Of a stretch of 64,000 bases of DNA, positions 24,898 through 34,240 are shown in pieces. Position 1 is the stretch's first letter. Every line of letters starts with the position of its first letter. The position numbers and the translations under genes were made by a program. Source of the DNA: Phycisphaerae bacterium (lineage in GTDB: Bacteria > Planctomycetota > Phycisphaerae > Phycisphaerales > SM1A02); assembly GCA_016795065.1 (NCBI GenBank), contig JAEUIU010000021.1, positions 124,001-188,000 on the forward strand, written 5' to 3'. The notes under the pieces were generated by a model. That model saw only the letters and a program-made list of their open reading frames with translations, made no database searches and was not told the DNA's origin.

Positions 24898-25884
24898 ATG
24901 TCGTTGAACCATCGTCTCGTTGCCCTCGTCGCCTCCTCCCTCGTTGCGAGCGTCGCATTGGCGACGGTGACGCTTCAGGACGCACCCAAGACACCTCCAG
25001 CTCCGGCGGCTCCCGCTGCTCCGGCAACGGCTCCGGCCGCACCGCAGACGCCTGCCGCCGCACCACTGCCAGCCAACGCTCCGAAGGGTGATGAGGTTGT
25101 GAAGGCCTACATCGATGCGATCGGCGGCAAGGACGCCATCGCCGCCATCACCTCATCGCACTACAAGGGCGAGTTGGACATGATGATGGGCAAGGTGCAA
25201 ATCGACGTCGCCACCATGGCGCCGAACAAGCTCCGCCTCGTGCAGGGCATGTCCGGCGCTCCGAATGCACCCGGAACCTCGGTCGAAACCTGCTCCGACG
25301 GCACGATCGGTTGGACCACCAATCCGATGACCGGCAAGCCGGAGCTGCTCGATCCTGAGATGGTCGCCGCGATGCGTGACGGCAGCGACTTCCAGGCCCT
25401 CGTGCGCACACTCGACAAGTCCTTCGGCGACTTCACCACCACGAGCGAATCGACCTTCGAGGGCACGGCCTGCTGGTCGGTGACGATGAAGGCCAAGACC
25501 GGCGAGCCCTCGACGGCGTTCTTTGACAAGGAATCGAAGTTGCTCAAGGGCATTCGCCAAGAGCAGCAGACACCGCAAGGTGTCGCGACCGCCACCGTGA
25601 CCTTCACCGACTGGACCGACTATCCGGTCGACAAGGCCAAGGTCAAGGTCTTCCACGGCATTACGATTGCCCAGGAAGGCATGCGTATCACCGGCACATT
25701 CAGCGACTTTGCGTTCAACACCCAGCAGGCCTCGTTCTTCGACGCCCCCGAGGCTGTCAAGGAACTCGCGAAGGCCGCCGAAGCTGCCAAGGCAAAGCCC
25801 GCCGAGGCTCCGGCCGCACCAGCAGCGCCCGCAGCGCCGTCGGCGCCCGCGGCTCCGGCGACTGACGCTCCCGTGAAGAAGTAG
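24898..25884 (+). CDS. Pro/Ala-rich secreted protein, paralogue 2
   Basis: This 328-residue protein has a signal peptide, Pro/Ala linker, globular domain and Pro/Ala tail. It is paralogous to the preceding product: AIGGKDAIAAITSSHYKGEL here matches the RARGGKEAVEAVKQMTSKG segment there, and SDGTIGWTTNPMTGKPELL matches FNGTIGWSIDPALGP. ATG 24898 has AAAGG before it; the frame also opens upstream, over the end of its neighbour. The fold again suggests a LolA-like periplasmic carrier, unproven. A strong terminator follows at 25948. Confidence 0.75.
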   Translation: MSLNHRLVALVASSLVASVALATVTLQDAPKTPPAPAAPAAPATAPAAPQTPAAAPLPANAPKGDEVVKAYIDAIGGKDAIAAITSSHYKGELDMMMGKVQIDVATMAPNKLRLVQGMSGAPNAPGTSVETCSDGTIGWTTNPMTGKPELLDPEMVAAMRDGSDFQALVRTLDKSFGDFTTTSESTFEGTACWSVTMKAKTGEPSTAFFDKESKLLKGIRQEQQTPQGVATATVTFTDWTDYPVDKAKVKVFHGITIAQEGMRITGTFSDFAFNTQQASFFDAPEAVKELAKAAEAAKAKPAEAPAAPAAPAAPSAPAAPATDAPVKK

Positions 25885-25947
25885 ACAGCGAGCACGAGGC
25901 GCGGGGTCGCTCCGACGCCCTTGCTCCAAGGCACATCCCGTCACACC

Positions 25948-25985
25948 AAGGCCGGGCGCCCCCAACGGACGCTCGGCCTTTTTCG
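25948..25985 (+). terminator. Rho-independent terminator after the paralogue pair
   Basis: AAGGCCGGGCG pairs with CGCTCGGCCTT and is followed by TTTTT. It closes the peptidase-paralogue operon before the ABC exporter genes. Confidence 0.8.
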
Positions 25986-26053
25986 TGCGCAGGCCGTTCC
26001 GACGCGCCGCATGCCGCAACGCCTGAGCGCTGACCGCGTATCCTTGGCTCCCC

Positions 26054-27142
26054 ATGAGTTCCGCCGTGACCGACCCGTCTGCGCCGATCCCGCCTGGGAG
26101 CCATCGGCGGATGTTCCCCAACATGATCCGACCCGCGCCCGAGCGCGACGCGGCCATTTCCTTGCGTGGCGTCGAGAAGCGCTTCGGCACCACCCGAGCG
26201 GTTGCCGGCCTCGATCTCGTGGTGCCGCGCGGTTCGCTTTGCGGGTTCCTCGGGCCCAACGGGGCCGGAAAGAGCACCACGATCCGGATGATCATGTCGA
26301 TCATCTATCCCGACTCGGGTACGGTCAGCGTGCTCGACGGGACGGCCTTGGCAAACAAGGACCGCATCGGCTACCTCCCCGAGGAGCGCGGTCTGTACCG
26401 GACGATGAAGGTGAGCGAGTTCCTCATCTACATCGGTCGACTCAAGGGCCTGACCGCCGCGTCAGCCCACCGCTCCGCGAGCGAGTGGCTCGAACGAATC
26501 GAGCTCAAGGGCATCTCCAAGAAGAAGTGCCAGGAGCTCTCCAAGGGCATGCAGCAGAAGGTGCAGTTCATCGCCTCAGTGATTCACGACCCGGAACTTC
26601 TCATCCTCGACGAGCCCTTCTCGGGGCTTGATCCGGTGAACGCCCAACTGCTCACCTCGATCATCAAGGACCTGAACCGCTCGGGGAAGACGATCATCTT
26701 CTCGACCCACCAGATGCACACCGCCGAGGCGATGTGCGATCGGGTGGTGCTCATCAACCACGGCATCAAGCTGCTCGACGCCAATCTCGCCGATGTGCGG
26801 GCCCAGTTCGACCCACATTCGCTCATCCTCGAGCCGGTGGACGAGTCCTTCGACATCCGCGAGATCACCGCTCGGGTGCCCAGCATCACGAGCGTCGAGT
26901 TTGACGATGAGAATCGCCTCGCCCGACTCCTGCGCGTCGATCCTGCCCTCGATCCGCAATCGGTCATGTCCGATGTCGTGCGGGCCATTCCGACCCGTTC
27001 GATCGCCATCAAGCGCCCCACGCTGACGGACATCTTCATTCAACTCGTCGAGGCCACCGGCGGCGCGGCCCCGAGCCTCTCCGAGATCGGTGACGGCGCT
27101 GCCGCCGGCTCGACCGCACACCGTGAGGGGGGAAGCCGCTGA
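26054..27142 (+). CDS. ABC exporter ATP-binding subunit (NatA-like)
   Basis: This 362-residue nucleotide-binding subunit has Walker A GPNGAGKST, signature ELSKGMQQK (LSGGQ replaced by LSKGM), Walker B LLILDEP, D-loop SGLD and the switch histidine STH. The C-terminal 90 residues are the accessory domain seen in NatA/CcmA-like subunits. It powers the NatB-type permease encoded directly after it (stop and start share one base, TGATG). A TATCCT box at 26039 lies 10 bases before the ATG, suggesting a very short leader. The substrate is unknown; sodium or drug export are family possibilities. Confidence 0.9.
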   Translation: MSSAVTDPSAPIPPGSHRRMFPNMIRPAPERDAAISLRGVEKRFGTTRAVAGLDLVVPRGSLCGFLGPNGAGKSTTIRMIMSIIYPDSGTVSVLDGTALANKDRIGYLPEERGLYRTMKVSEFLIYIGRLKGLTAASAHRSASEWLERIELKGISKKKCQELSKGMQQKVQFIASVIHDPELLILDEPFSGLDPVNAQLLTSIIKDLNRSGKTIIFSTHQMHTAEAMCDRVVLINHGIKLLDANLADVRAQFDPHSLILEPVDESFDIREITARVPSITSVEFDDENRLARLLRVDPALDPQSVMSDVVRAIPTRSIAIKRPTLTDIFIQLVEATGGAAPSLSEIGDGAAAGSTAHREGGSR

Positions 27143-28521
27143 TGACCAACACACTCGAACGCTCCAACGCTTCAGGCAAGGTGCTCGCCGTTGCGTGGCG
27201 CGAGTTCAAGCACACCGCTCTCACCAAGGCGTTCATCATCGGAACGCTGGTCTTCCCGGTCTTCATCTGGGGGCTGATGGCGGTGTCGCAACTCTTCATC
27301 AGCCGCGAGCCGCCGCCGCTGACCGGTACGATCGCGATTCTCGATCCGGGCGGACTCGTCGCCGCCGAAGCCACCCGTCAGTTCGAGGAACTGAAGAACC
27401 GGGCCGCCCCTTCGGTCTCCAGCACCGTCGAAGCGGTCTCGAAGGCGACGCAAGGCGATGCCGCCGCGGTGGCCAAACTCGCCGAGGGTCTCACCGAGGA
27501 CACCGGCCGGGTGGCGATCACGGTGATCCACGAGACCGATCCCACGAAGGCGGATGAACTCCGCACGAAGGTCGGCTCCAATGAGTTGCTCGCCTTCGCC
27601 TCCATCGACCCGAAGCTCCTCACCATCGATCCTGGCGACGTGAAACTGGAACTGCTCGTCCAGACGACGACCAGTCCCAAGCACACCTCGCTCTACAGCC
27701 GCATCCTTCGGGAGGCGACCGTGAAGTCCCGCGTGGCAAGCGTCGGCGAAGACTATGCCAAGCTCATGACGATGCTGAAGTCGCCGGAGTTCAACACCCA
27801 GCGGGTGACTCGCGACGGCGGCACGGCGAAGGAACGGGCCGACGCCCGCATGCTGGTGCCGATCGCGTTCATGATGCTGGTTTGGATCGCGACCTTCTCC
27901 AGCGGCAACTACCTGCTCACCACAACCATCGAGGAGAAATCCAACAAGGTCATGGAGGTCCTCCTCTCGGCCGTGAGCCCGATGCAGCTTCTCGCCGGCA
28001 AGATCCTGGGCCAGGCCCTGGTGAGCGCGGTGATCATCGTGATCTACGGGGCGCTGGCCTTCTGGGGCCTCCTCTTCCTCTCGATGGCGGACCTGATCCA
28101 GCCGATCCTGATCGTCTACCTGGTCGTCTTCTTCGTGATGGCCTACTTCATGATCGCCACGATCATGGTTGCCGTCGGCAGTGCGGTCAGTGACCTGCGC
28201 GAGGCCCAGGCCCTCGTCGGCCCGGCAATGGTCGTCCTGATCATCCCCCTCGCCCTGCTGGTGCCCATCGTGGACAGCCCCAACGGCATGCTCGCGACCA
28301 TCACGAGCTTCATTCCGCCGGCGATTCCCTTCATCATGATCCTGCGGCTGGGGGGCACCGAGCCGATTGCCCTTTGGCAGGTGCTCCTCTCGATCGTGAT
28401 CGGCTTCGGCTCGACCTTCGCCATGCTCTGGGCGGCCACGCGCATCTTCCGCGTGGGCGTTCTCATGCAGGGCAAGCCACCGACCATGCTGGAACTCCTG
28501 AAATGGGTTCGCTATCAGTGA
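27142..28521 (+). CDS. ABC-2-type permease (NatB-like)
   Basis: This 459-residue membrane subunit has one N-terminal membrane segment, a large extracytoplasmic domain (about residues 50-240), then six membrane segments. The conserved TTTIEEKSNKVMEVLLSAV motif, typical of NatB/YhaP permeases, precedes them. It forms an exporter with the adjacent ATPase, to which it is coupled by a one-base overlap. No substrate can be inferred. Confidence 0.9.
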   Translation: MTNTLERSNASGKVLAVAWREFKHTALTKAFIIGTLVFPVFIWGLMAVSQLFISREPPPLTGTIAILDPGGLVAAEATRQFEELKNRAAPSVSSTVEAVSKATQGDAAAVAKLAEGLTEDTGRVAITVIHETDPTKADELRTKVGSNELLAFASIDPKLLTIDPGDVKLELLVQTTTSPKHTSLYSRILREATVKSRVASVGEDYAKLMTMLKSPEFNTQRVTRDGGTAKERADARMLVPIAFMMLVWIATFSSGNYLLTTTIEEKSNKVMEVLLSAVSPMQLLAGKILGQALVSAVIIVIYGALAFWGLLFLSMADLIQPILIVYLVVFFVMAYFMIATIMVAVGSAVSDLREAQALVGPAMVVLIIPLALLVPIVDSPNGMLATITSFIPPAIPFIMILRLGGTEPIALWQVLLSIVIGFGSTFAMLWAATRIFRVGVLMQGKPPTMLELLKWVRYQ

Positions 28522-28551
28522 CCTTCCCCGTGCGAGCGACGACCGTCCACC

Positions 28552-30033
28552 ATGTCGATTGACGCGACGCAGGTTCTCGTCTGGTCGATCGTCAGCCTTG
28601 TCACCGCTGCGGTCCTGTACCTCATCGTGCGGGCCCTCTTTCGTGACCGTTCCCGCGGCCGCCGCCGCTGCCCGCGCTGCTGGCACGACATGCAGGAGAC
28701 GCCGGGCCTGCGATGCCCCGAGTGCGGGTCGACAGTGCGTAGCGAAGCTCGCTTCTTCGCCACGCGACGGCATTGGCGACGGGCCACGTTTCTCCTGATC
28801 GGGCTGATCGTCATGGCGATGGTCGTCCGGGTGCAGATGACCGAGGAGAACCTCTTCGAGTACGCCCCGACCTGGTTCCTGACCAACTCGCTTCCCTATG
28901 CCCCGTCCAGCACCACGGATCCGGTGACCGAGGCGCTGCAGGCCCGCATCGCCCGCAAGGCCCTGACGCCCGAACAGATCGCAGAGGTCGGCCGGCGGAT
29001 CCGCGAAGGCGACGCGTCCGCACCGCCGACAAGCCTCCGCTGGCAATCGCGCTACGGCGTCCTTCTCCAATCGCTCATGGCCCAGGGGCTCGACGCCCTC
29101 GAGCGCGGCCAACTCGACGATCCGGCCCTCGTCGTCCTCGAGTCCTTTCGCGACCTGCCGCCGCTGGCCACGCTCACCGCGCCGCGCGAGTGGCCCGCGC
29201 ACGAGCCGCTCATCGTCGAGCTGGCCATCGACGAGTGGTGGCCGCCGATGACCTACGCGCGGGTGCGGGTCCGCGACGAGCACGACGGCACCGAGCGCAT
29301 CATGGGGCTCGATTCGGGCGGAGCCGCCGCACCGCGCTATCCCTTCGCCTTCGCACCGATCGGCGAGAACGAGACGCAGCGCCGCTTTTCCGTGACCGTC
29401 GAGGCCCGCAAGACAGCCCCCAACGGCGGTCCCGACCCCAGTCAGCCGTGGTGCGCTGCTCACGTCTCGACCTCGACGTTGAGCCTGCGGCGGGTGGAAC
29501 CGATCGACCTCAAACCCTTCAGCGGGAAGGAGGCCGATGACGCGGTGCGTTCGGTCTTCGCCCGAGGGTTGGTGGCGTGGCGACAAGGTTGGCGCCGCTA
29601 CGGTCTCATGTTCGATGCATCCCGCACCGGCGACGAGAGCTTCGACGGCACACTCCTTGGGTTGGACATCGAACTCACCCAAGGCGACACCGTCCGCCGT
29701 CACAGCCGCATCTGGTGGCCGGCGGGGCGAAGTGCGACACTGGCCCGCTGGGAGATCCTTTTCGAGGATCCCGAACCGTTGGCATCCCTCACGACCGGCT
29801 CGGAAGGCTGGTCGATCCGGGTTCGAGGTCGACGCGACATTGCGGTGCGAGCGCTCGCCAGCGTCGCCGGAGTGAGCCCCACCGCCACGCCCTTCACGCG
29901 ATACTGGGAAGGTGACGTGATGATCCCGCTCGAGGTCCGCGTGAACGAGAACGCTTCGCCGCGACGACGCTGGTTCGCCCTGCCGGACTCGGACCTGCCC
30001 GCCCCATCGACCACCCCCGCCGCACAGGACTAG
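28552..30033 (+). CDS. Membrane-anchored zinc-ribbon protein of unknown function
   Basis: The 493-residue protein has a membrane segment at about 8-28 and a zinc ribbon, CPRC-x14-CPEC (about residues 41-62). A second membrane segment follows (TFLLIGLIVMAMVV), and then a large, probably extracytoplasmic domain of about 380 residues. The arrangement is common in Phycisphaerae hypotheticals. No enzyme motif is visible. It follows the ABC permease by 30 bases and may share its transcript. Confidence 0.7.
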   Translation: MSIDATQVLVWSIVSLVTAAVLYLIVRALFRDRSRGRRRCPRCWHDMQETPGLRCPECGSTVRSEARFFATRRHWRRATFLLIGLIVMAMVVRVQMTEENLFEYAPTWFLTNSLPYAPSSTTDPVTEALQARIARKALTPEQIAEVGRRIREGDASAPPTSLRWQSRYGVLLQSLMAQGLDALERGQLDDPALVVLESFRDLPPLATLTAPREWPAHEPLIVELAIDEWWPPMTYARVRVRDEHDGTERIMGLDSGGAAAPRYPFAFAPIGENETQRRFSVTVEARKTAPNGGPDPSQPWCAAHVSTSTLSLRRVEPIDLKPFSGKEADDAVRSVFARGLVAWRQGWRRYGLMFDASRTGDESFDGTLLGLDIELTQGDTVRRHSRIWWPAGRSATLARWEILFEDPEPLASLTTGSEGWSIRVRGRRDIAVRALASVAGVSPTATPFTRYWEGDVMIPLEVRVNENASPRRRWFALPDSDLPAPSTTPAAQD

Positions 30034-30038
30034 CCGAC

Positions 30039-30587
30039 ATGCTGCACGACGCACTCTGGGCCCCATGGAGAATGACCTACCTGCGCGAACTCGAGCGCCG
30101 CGAGAGCGACGCCTGCGTCGGCGTCGGCCAGGCCAAGAGCAGCGGCAACTTCCTCGCCGACTATTGGGCCAACCCCGACCGCGACCGCGAATCGCTGGTG
30201 GTCCACCGCGACGAGGCGGGGATGATCCTCCTCAACCGTTATCCCTACGTGAACGGGCATCTCCTTGTAGCCCTTGGGAAGCCCCGGCCGTCCGTCGAAG
30301 AGTACGCGCCCGACGAGCGGGCGAGTTTCTGGCGTCTGGTCGAAGTGGCCATGGGCCTCGTGCAGCGCACGCTTGAACCGCAGGGCATCAACATGGGCAT
30401 CAACCAGGGCCGAGCGGCCGGCGCCGGGCTGCCGGATCACGTTCATGCCCACATCCTTCCGCGATGGAACGGGGACACGAACTTCATGGCCACGATCGGC
30501 CAGGTGCGGATCATCCCCGACTCACTCGACGCCATGTGGCAGTGCTACCGGCGGGCGCTTGAGCAGACGGGTGCACAGCGTCTATGA
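30039..30587 (+). CDS. HIT-family (histidine triad) nucleotide hydrolase/phosphorylase
   Basis: This 182-residue protein of the Ap4A-phosphorylase-like HIT branch starts with ALWAPWRMTYL, has NRYPYVNGHLLV in the middle, and has the histidine triad DHVHAHILPRWNGD. Such enzymes cleave dinucleoside polyphosphates or nucleoside phosphoramidates in the cytoplasm. It begins 5 bases after the preceding stop and converges on the next gene with a 6-base overlap. Confidence 0.9.
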   Translation: MLHDALWAPWRMTYLRELERRESDACVGVGQAKSSGNFLADYWANPDRDRESLVVHRDEAGMILLNRYPYVNGHLLVALGKPRPSVEEYAPDERASFWRLVEVAMGLVQRTLEPQGINMGINQGRAAGAGLPDHVHAHILPRWNGDTNFMATIGQVRIIPDSLDAMWQCYRRALEQTGAQRL

Positions 30588-31475
30588 CGATCGGATCATC
30601 CAGATCGTCACGAGAAAGAGCAAGAAGCGATAAAGCCAGACGATATGGAAGAAGGCCCACGCGAGGCCGAGTGAGACGATCACGCTGTAGGTGACGCTGG
30701 CGCCGTAGACGCGCCGCACCAGCAACCCCATGTGGACCGCGATGATCGCCTGGAGGATGAGCGAGAGCGGTCCATCGTTGGCCTGAAGCGCTGCCGCGAT
30801 GGTCGGCTGCCCGCCCCACCACTGAAACATCGCCGCCAGCGGCGGCACCACGGCGGCGAGCAGGATCAGGATGAAGCACCAGAGATGGGTGGCGACCACC
30901 GCATGCTCGACGAAGTACCGGCGACGGTGAAGAAAGAGCATCGCGAAGATCGCCGCGTACATCGGAATGAAGGCGAAGATCATCGTCCGCGAGAGGACGC
31001 TGGTCTTCTCGTCGTAGCGGGACTCGAGCTGGTTGAAGGTCGTTCCGGCTGCGATCCTCTCCTCGACCTTCTGACGGACAAATTCGCCGTAGTAGTCGTT
31101 GCGGTTGAGTTGCACCGCGAGGGGCGTGCTGAAGGCGTTGGTCCCGAAGGTCGAGATCGAAACGTAGCAGAGGACGTTGAGCGAGAGAAAGAGCGCGAAG
31201 GGCTTGGCGTAGCGGACCCGGCTCCCTCGCAACTGCTCGACGCTCAGGTGACCAGGCCGCGTCAGGAGAAACCAGATCGAGCGATACCCCTTCGAGTCGA
31301 AGCTCGTGAAGAAGTCGATGATCGCGTCGAGGTAGCGCTTGATGGCCCGGTCGTCGGGGCTGAGACGCTTCTCGCCGCAATGACCGCAATAGCGCCCCAT
31401 GGGAGCTTCGCCGCAGGAGGGACAGGCGATGGCCCCCGGATCGGAATGACTGGGTGCTCGCATACGAACGCTCAC
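30582..31475 (-). CDS. DUF3667-like membrane protein with a zinc ribbon
   Basis: The 297-residue protein starts with a zinc ribbon (CPSCGEAPMGRYCGHCGEKR, residues 18-37), then an amphipathic region, then about five to six membrane segments. The pattern CxxC-x8-CxxC plus IDFFTSFDSKGYRSIWFLLT fits DUF3667 proteins, whose function is unknown. The start is either GTG 31475 or ATG 31463, four codons later; neither has a clear ribosome site. It converges with the HIT gene. Confidence 0.75.
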   Translation of the reverse strand: MSVRMRAPSHSDPGAIACPSCGEAPMGRYCGHCGEKRLSPDDRAIKRYLDAIIDFFTSFDSKGYRSIWFLLTRPGHLSVEQLRGSRVRYAKPFALFLSLNVLCYVSISTFGTNAFSTPLAVQLNRNDYYGEFVRQKVEERIAAGTTFNQLESRYDEKTSVLSRTMIFAFIPMYAAIFAMLFLHRRRYFVEHAVVATHLWCFILILLAAVVPPLAAMFQWWGGQPTIAAALQANDGPLSLILQAIIAVHMGLLVRRVYGASVTYSVIVSLGLAWAFFHIVWLYRFLLFLVTIWMIRSS

Positions 31476-32205
31476 GCGTGAAGACGTTCACAGCGAGCCG
31501 AGCCAAGCGGAAGCCCAAACCGCAGGTTTTTGTCCCAGTCGAGTGCGGCTGCACATCGGAGCAACGAGCGCCCGGGGTTCTTGCCCCAAGAATGAACGTG
31601 CTGGTTCCCACTACCCAGCGGACAACTCGCGGCTCACCGGCCACCGAAGAAGGGCGGACTCCGACAGAGTGGGTTGAATGAACTCGCGGCGCAACGCCCC
31701 TCGGGCCCCGGGGGCAACCTGATGCCTCTGCAAGCTAAAAGCTCGCGGGTCCAAGGCGAGATTCCGGGGAATGCTCGCCAGTCAGGTGCTTCGCTCGAAC
31801 CCCAATGACAGGTGGGTTCGACGGCCATCGATCCCGGCCTTCCACTCCGTCCTGCCACCGAGGTGGCGGTCCGTGAGGCCTGACCATCGTCGCGACATCA
31901 TCGATCCCTTGGGGTTCAGCAAGGTTCGAGGAATGCGGCTGACCGTCGCCCGCGGGGCCCGGGGGCGTGCGGAATGACTCTACCTGCTCGAACAAAAGGG
32001 GCAAGGGCGAGGCAACCTCTCAGCCCGACTTTCCGAATCGTTGACACACACCGCTGATGACCGTTATCTTCTGCACCCCAGCGGAGTTGGCCGGTCGCTT
32101 CTGCGATCGCCCTCGTCCGTGGGCTCGCCCCTTTGCTCATCCATACGTGCAAAGGCCGAGCTAAGTCCCGTCTACGCCCAATTCCCGCACGCTGGAAACC
32201 ATCCG
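31476..32205. other. Long intergenic region without a recognisable gene
   Basis: About 730 bases. Both strands have only short open frames with no family features, and I found no tRNA, tmRNA, RNase P or SRP RNA signature. Two GGCCCGGGGGC-type words (near 31704 and 31957) and a CCACCGAGGTGG palindrome (31855-31866) are the only structure noticed. It may hold an untranslated leader or unknown RNA for the small lipoprotein gene. Confidence 0.5.
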
Positions 32206-32523
32206 ATGCGCATCGCACGAACCGCTCTCGTGTTCCTCGCCCCCGCCCGCTCCGCTTCACTGCTGGTTGCGGCCACGATTGCTGCCGGACTCGGCTGCGC
32301 GTCTGACCCCACCGCGACGGACTTCAAGAGCATCAAGAACGACCTCACTCCCGAGCTGACCAACATCGCCGAGCGTGACGTCGACATCGAGCGAAACCTC
32401 GCCACCACCTCGAACCAGAACCTCCGGATGTTCTGGAACGACATGGGCCGTGCCTGGTACGTCGATCGCCCGAGCATCCTCAGCCCGTACTTCATCATCC
32501 CGACCGGCGGCCAGCCCCGCTGA
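32206..32523 (+). CDS. Small lipoprotein, Phycisphaerae-type hypothetical
   Basis: The 105-residue exported protein has a signal peptide and lipobox (ATIAAGLGC), then a mature domain containing LTNIAERDVDIERNL, LRMFWNDMGRAWYVDRPS and LSPYF. The RxxxxDxxRxxxxDRPSxLSP pattern recurs in short planctomycete lipoproteins of unknown role. ATG 32206 is the only start that gives a proper signal peptide; the frame opens upstream without features. A tandem repeat and a terminator follow directly. Confidence 0.7.
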   Translation: MRIARTALVFLAPARSASLLVAATIAAGLGCASDPTATDFKSIKNDLTPELTNIAERDVDIERNLATTSNQNLRMFWNDMGRAWYVDRPSILSPYFIIPTGGQPR

Positions 32524-32526
32524 TCT

Positions 32527-32565
32527 GGCTGGTCAAGTTGGCTGGTCAAGTTGGCTGGTCAAGCT
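32527..32565 (+). repeat. Three 13-base tandem repeats GGCTGGTCAAGTT
   Basis: Units start at 32527, 32540 and 32553; the third ends CT instead of TT. They are followed by two TGATCGAT words. They lie between the lipoprotein stop and its terminator. Confidence 0.75.
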
Positions 32566-32632
32566 GATCGATCGGCTGATCGATTGGCCCGCCGGCGATC
32601 CGGCAACACGCCGAGGTTGTCCTGAACACCAT

Positions 32633-32669
32633 GGCCCGTCCCATCGTCGATGGGGCGGGCCGTTTTCTT
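32633..32669 (+). terminator. Rho-independent terminator after the small lipoprotein gene
   Basis: A 13-pair stem (GGCCCGTCCCATC with GATGGGGCGGGCC, 3-base loop) is followed by TTTTCTT. It separates the lipoprotein gene from moaA. Confidence 0.85.
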
Positions 32670-32706
32670 GACGCGGTTCGGAAGGCGGTTCGCCCGTCGC
32701 AGCCGC

Positions 32707-32712
32707 TACGCT
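32707..32712 (+). promoter_or_regulatory. TACGCT -10 box, probably leaderless moaA
   Basis: TACGCT ends 8 bases before the moaA ATG, so transcription would start at or next to the ATG. No Shine-Dalgarno is present, which agrees with a leaderless message. Confidence 0.5.
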
Positions 32713-32720
32713 CTTGAGCG

Positions 32721-33842
32721 ATGTCCCGGGCCGTCTCCCTTCACATCCTGCCCCAACAGGCAACACACGCCAGCGAAGGCCAGAGCGCATCTGAACGCCC
32801 TGAGGTCACGTCGGCCGCTCGTTCGACCGATCACCCACGACGACTCATCGACAGTCACGGGCGCACCATTCGAGACCTGCGCCTCTCGATCACCGATCGC
32901 TGCAACCTCCGCTGCGTCTACTGCATGGAGCCGGACGTGCAGTTCGCCCGACGTGAATCGCTCCTCTCGGTGGCGGAACTTCTCCGCGTCGCCCGCCAGT
33001 GCGTGGCCCTCGGTGTCGAGCACATTCGCATCACCGGTGGTGAGCCCACGGTGCATCCCGACCTTCTGGCCATCATCGCCGGCGTTGCCGCCATCGACGG
33101 CGTTCGCGATGTGGCGATGACAACCAACGGCTGCCTCGCATCTGCCGAGGCCCTTCGGAACTGGAAGGGCGCCGGCCTTCGGCGTCTGACCTTCAGCCTG
33201 GACAGCGTTTCGGAAGCGACGTTCGCCCGCATGACCCGTTCGAATTCGCCGGCCAACAGCGCTGGCGCGGTCATCGCCGCCATCGGCCGCGCGGTCGAGT
33301 TGGGACTCGGGCCGGTGAAGGTGAACGCGGTCATCATTCGCGGGCAGAACGAGGACGAGGTGCCGAAACTCGCCCGCCTGGCAAGGGCAATCGGCTTTGA
33401 GGTGCGCTTCATCGAGTTCATGCCGCTGGACTCGGGCCACCGATGGGACCCGTCGCTTCTTGTCCCGGCGAGTGAGATCATCGATCGGGCGTCGGAAGCG
33501 GGCGAACTGGTCGCTCACGGCCGCGACGCCGACAGCAGCACCAGCGAGACCTTCGTCTTCCGCGACGCTCCCGACGTTCGGATCGGCGTGATCGCTCCGG
33601 TCACCCGCCCCTTCTGCGGAGCGTGCAGCCGATTGCGCATCACCGCCGATGGCAAGATCCGGCCCTGTCTCTTCAGCCTCGCCGAAGTCGACCTTCGCTC
33701 TGCCCTCCGCGACGTGTCGACAACCGACGAGCACATCGAGGCGATCCTCCTCGATGCGGTCTGGTCCAAGCAACGCGGTCACGGCATCACCGCCCCGGAC
33801 TTCCGTCAGCCGGACCGGCCGATGTCGGCGATCGGTGGCTAA
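32721..33842 (+). CDS. moaA: GTP 3',8-cyclase MoaA
   Basis: This radical-SAM enzyme starts molybdopterin synthesis by converting GTP to 3',8-cyclo-GTP. The 373-residue product has the radical-SAM cluster motif CNLRCVYCM, GGEPTVHPDL and a second cluster near the C-terminus (FCGACSRLRITADGKIRPC). Unlike many MoaA proteins it does not end in GG after the last motif but in SAIGG, which keeps the terminal Gly pair. The first 40 residues are an extension. It converges with moaE (4-base overlap). Confidence 0.95.
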   Translation: MSRAVSLHILPQQATHASEGQSASERPEVTSAARSTDHPRRLIDSHGRTIRDLRLSITDRCNLRCVYCMEPDVQFARRESLLSVAELLRVARQCVALGVEHIRITGGEPTVHPDLLAIIAGVAAIDGVRDVAMTTNGCLASAEALRNWKGAGLRRLTFSLDSVSEATFARMTRSNSPANSAGAVIAAIGRAVELGLGPVKVNAVIIRGQNEDEVPKLARLARAIGFEVRFIEFMPLDSGHRWDPSLLVPASEIIDRASEAGELVAHGRDADSSTSETFVFRDAPDVRIGVIAPVTRPFCGACSRLRITADGKIRPCLFSLAEVDLRSALRDVSTTDEHIEAILLDAVWSKQRGHGITAPDFRQPDRPMSAIGG

Positions 33843-34240
33843 CCAGCGCTTTCGACGGCCCGCTTCCAAATCGGAACGTCGCGCTTCATGCGATGGATGA
33901 ACTCGTCCGTCGCCCGCAGCCCTTCGACGCGATGGGCCGACCAGACCTCGAGGCGAAAGGAACATTGGCCGACTGGCACGCGGCCACAGCTGTGCCAGAC
34001 GTGCATGGCCAGCACGCCGTGCGTGGCGAGGAGTTCGCTCGCCAGAAGCCCCAGTTCGCGGGAGGCCATCGGCTCGTAGACCTCGTACTCGAGGGCATCG
34101 ATGGTCCGGTCGCCTTCGCTGCCGCGAACCACGCCCTCGAACAGAACCACAGCGCCGACGCCTTCGCCCAGAGCCGATGGCACGTGGGCCGGAAGTGGAC
34201 CATCCAGCACCGATACGGTGACGACGGCTGCGACGCTCAT
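33839..34240 (-). CDS. moaE: Molybdopterin synthase catalytic subunit MoaE
   Basis: MoaE forms molybdopterin from cyclic pyranopterin using sulfur carried by MoaD. The 133-residue protein has GAVVLFEGVVRG, LEYEVYEPMA, HSCGRVPVGQ and the lysine motif RDVPIWKRA. It overlaps the moaD stop by 4 bases and forms a two-gene minus-strand unit divergent from moeA. Confidence 0.95.
   Translation of the reverse strand: MSVAAVVTVSVLDGPLPAHVPSALGEGVGAVVLFEGVVRGSEGDRTIDALEYEVYEPMASRELGLLASELLATHGVLAMHVWHSCGRVPVGQCSFRLEVWSAHRVEGLRATDEFIHRMKRDVPIWKRAVESAG

Noticed and set aside
27172..30066. Long minus-strand open frame (964 codons)
   Set aside because: Antisense to the ABC permease and zinc-ribbon genes; composition is His/Asp/Arg-rich, typical of a GC-rich shadow frame.
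31780..31960. tRNA-like GTTCGA words
   Set aside because: GGGTTCGAC and AGGTTCGAG are present, but flanking T-arm and acceptor pairing fail on both strands.
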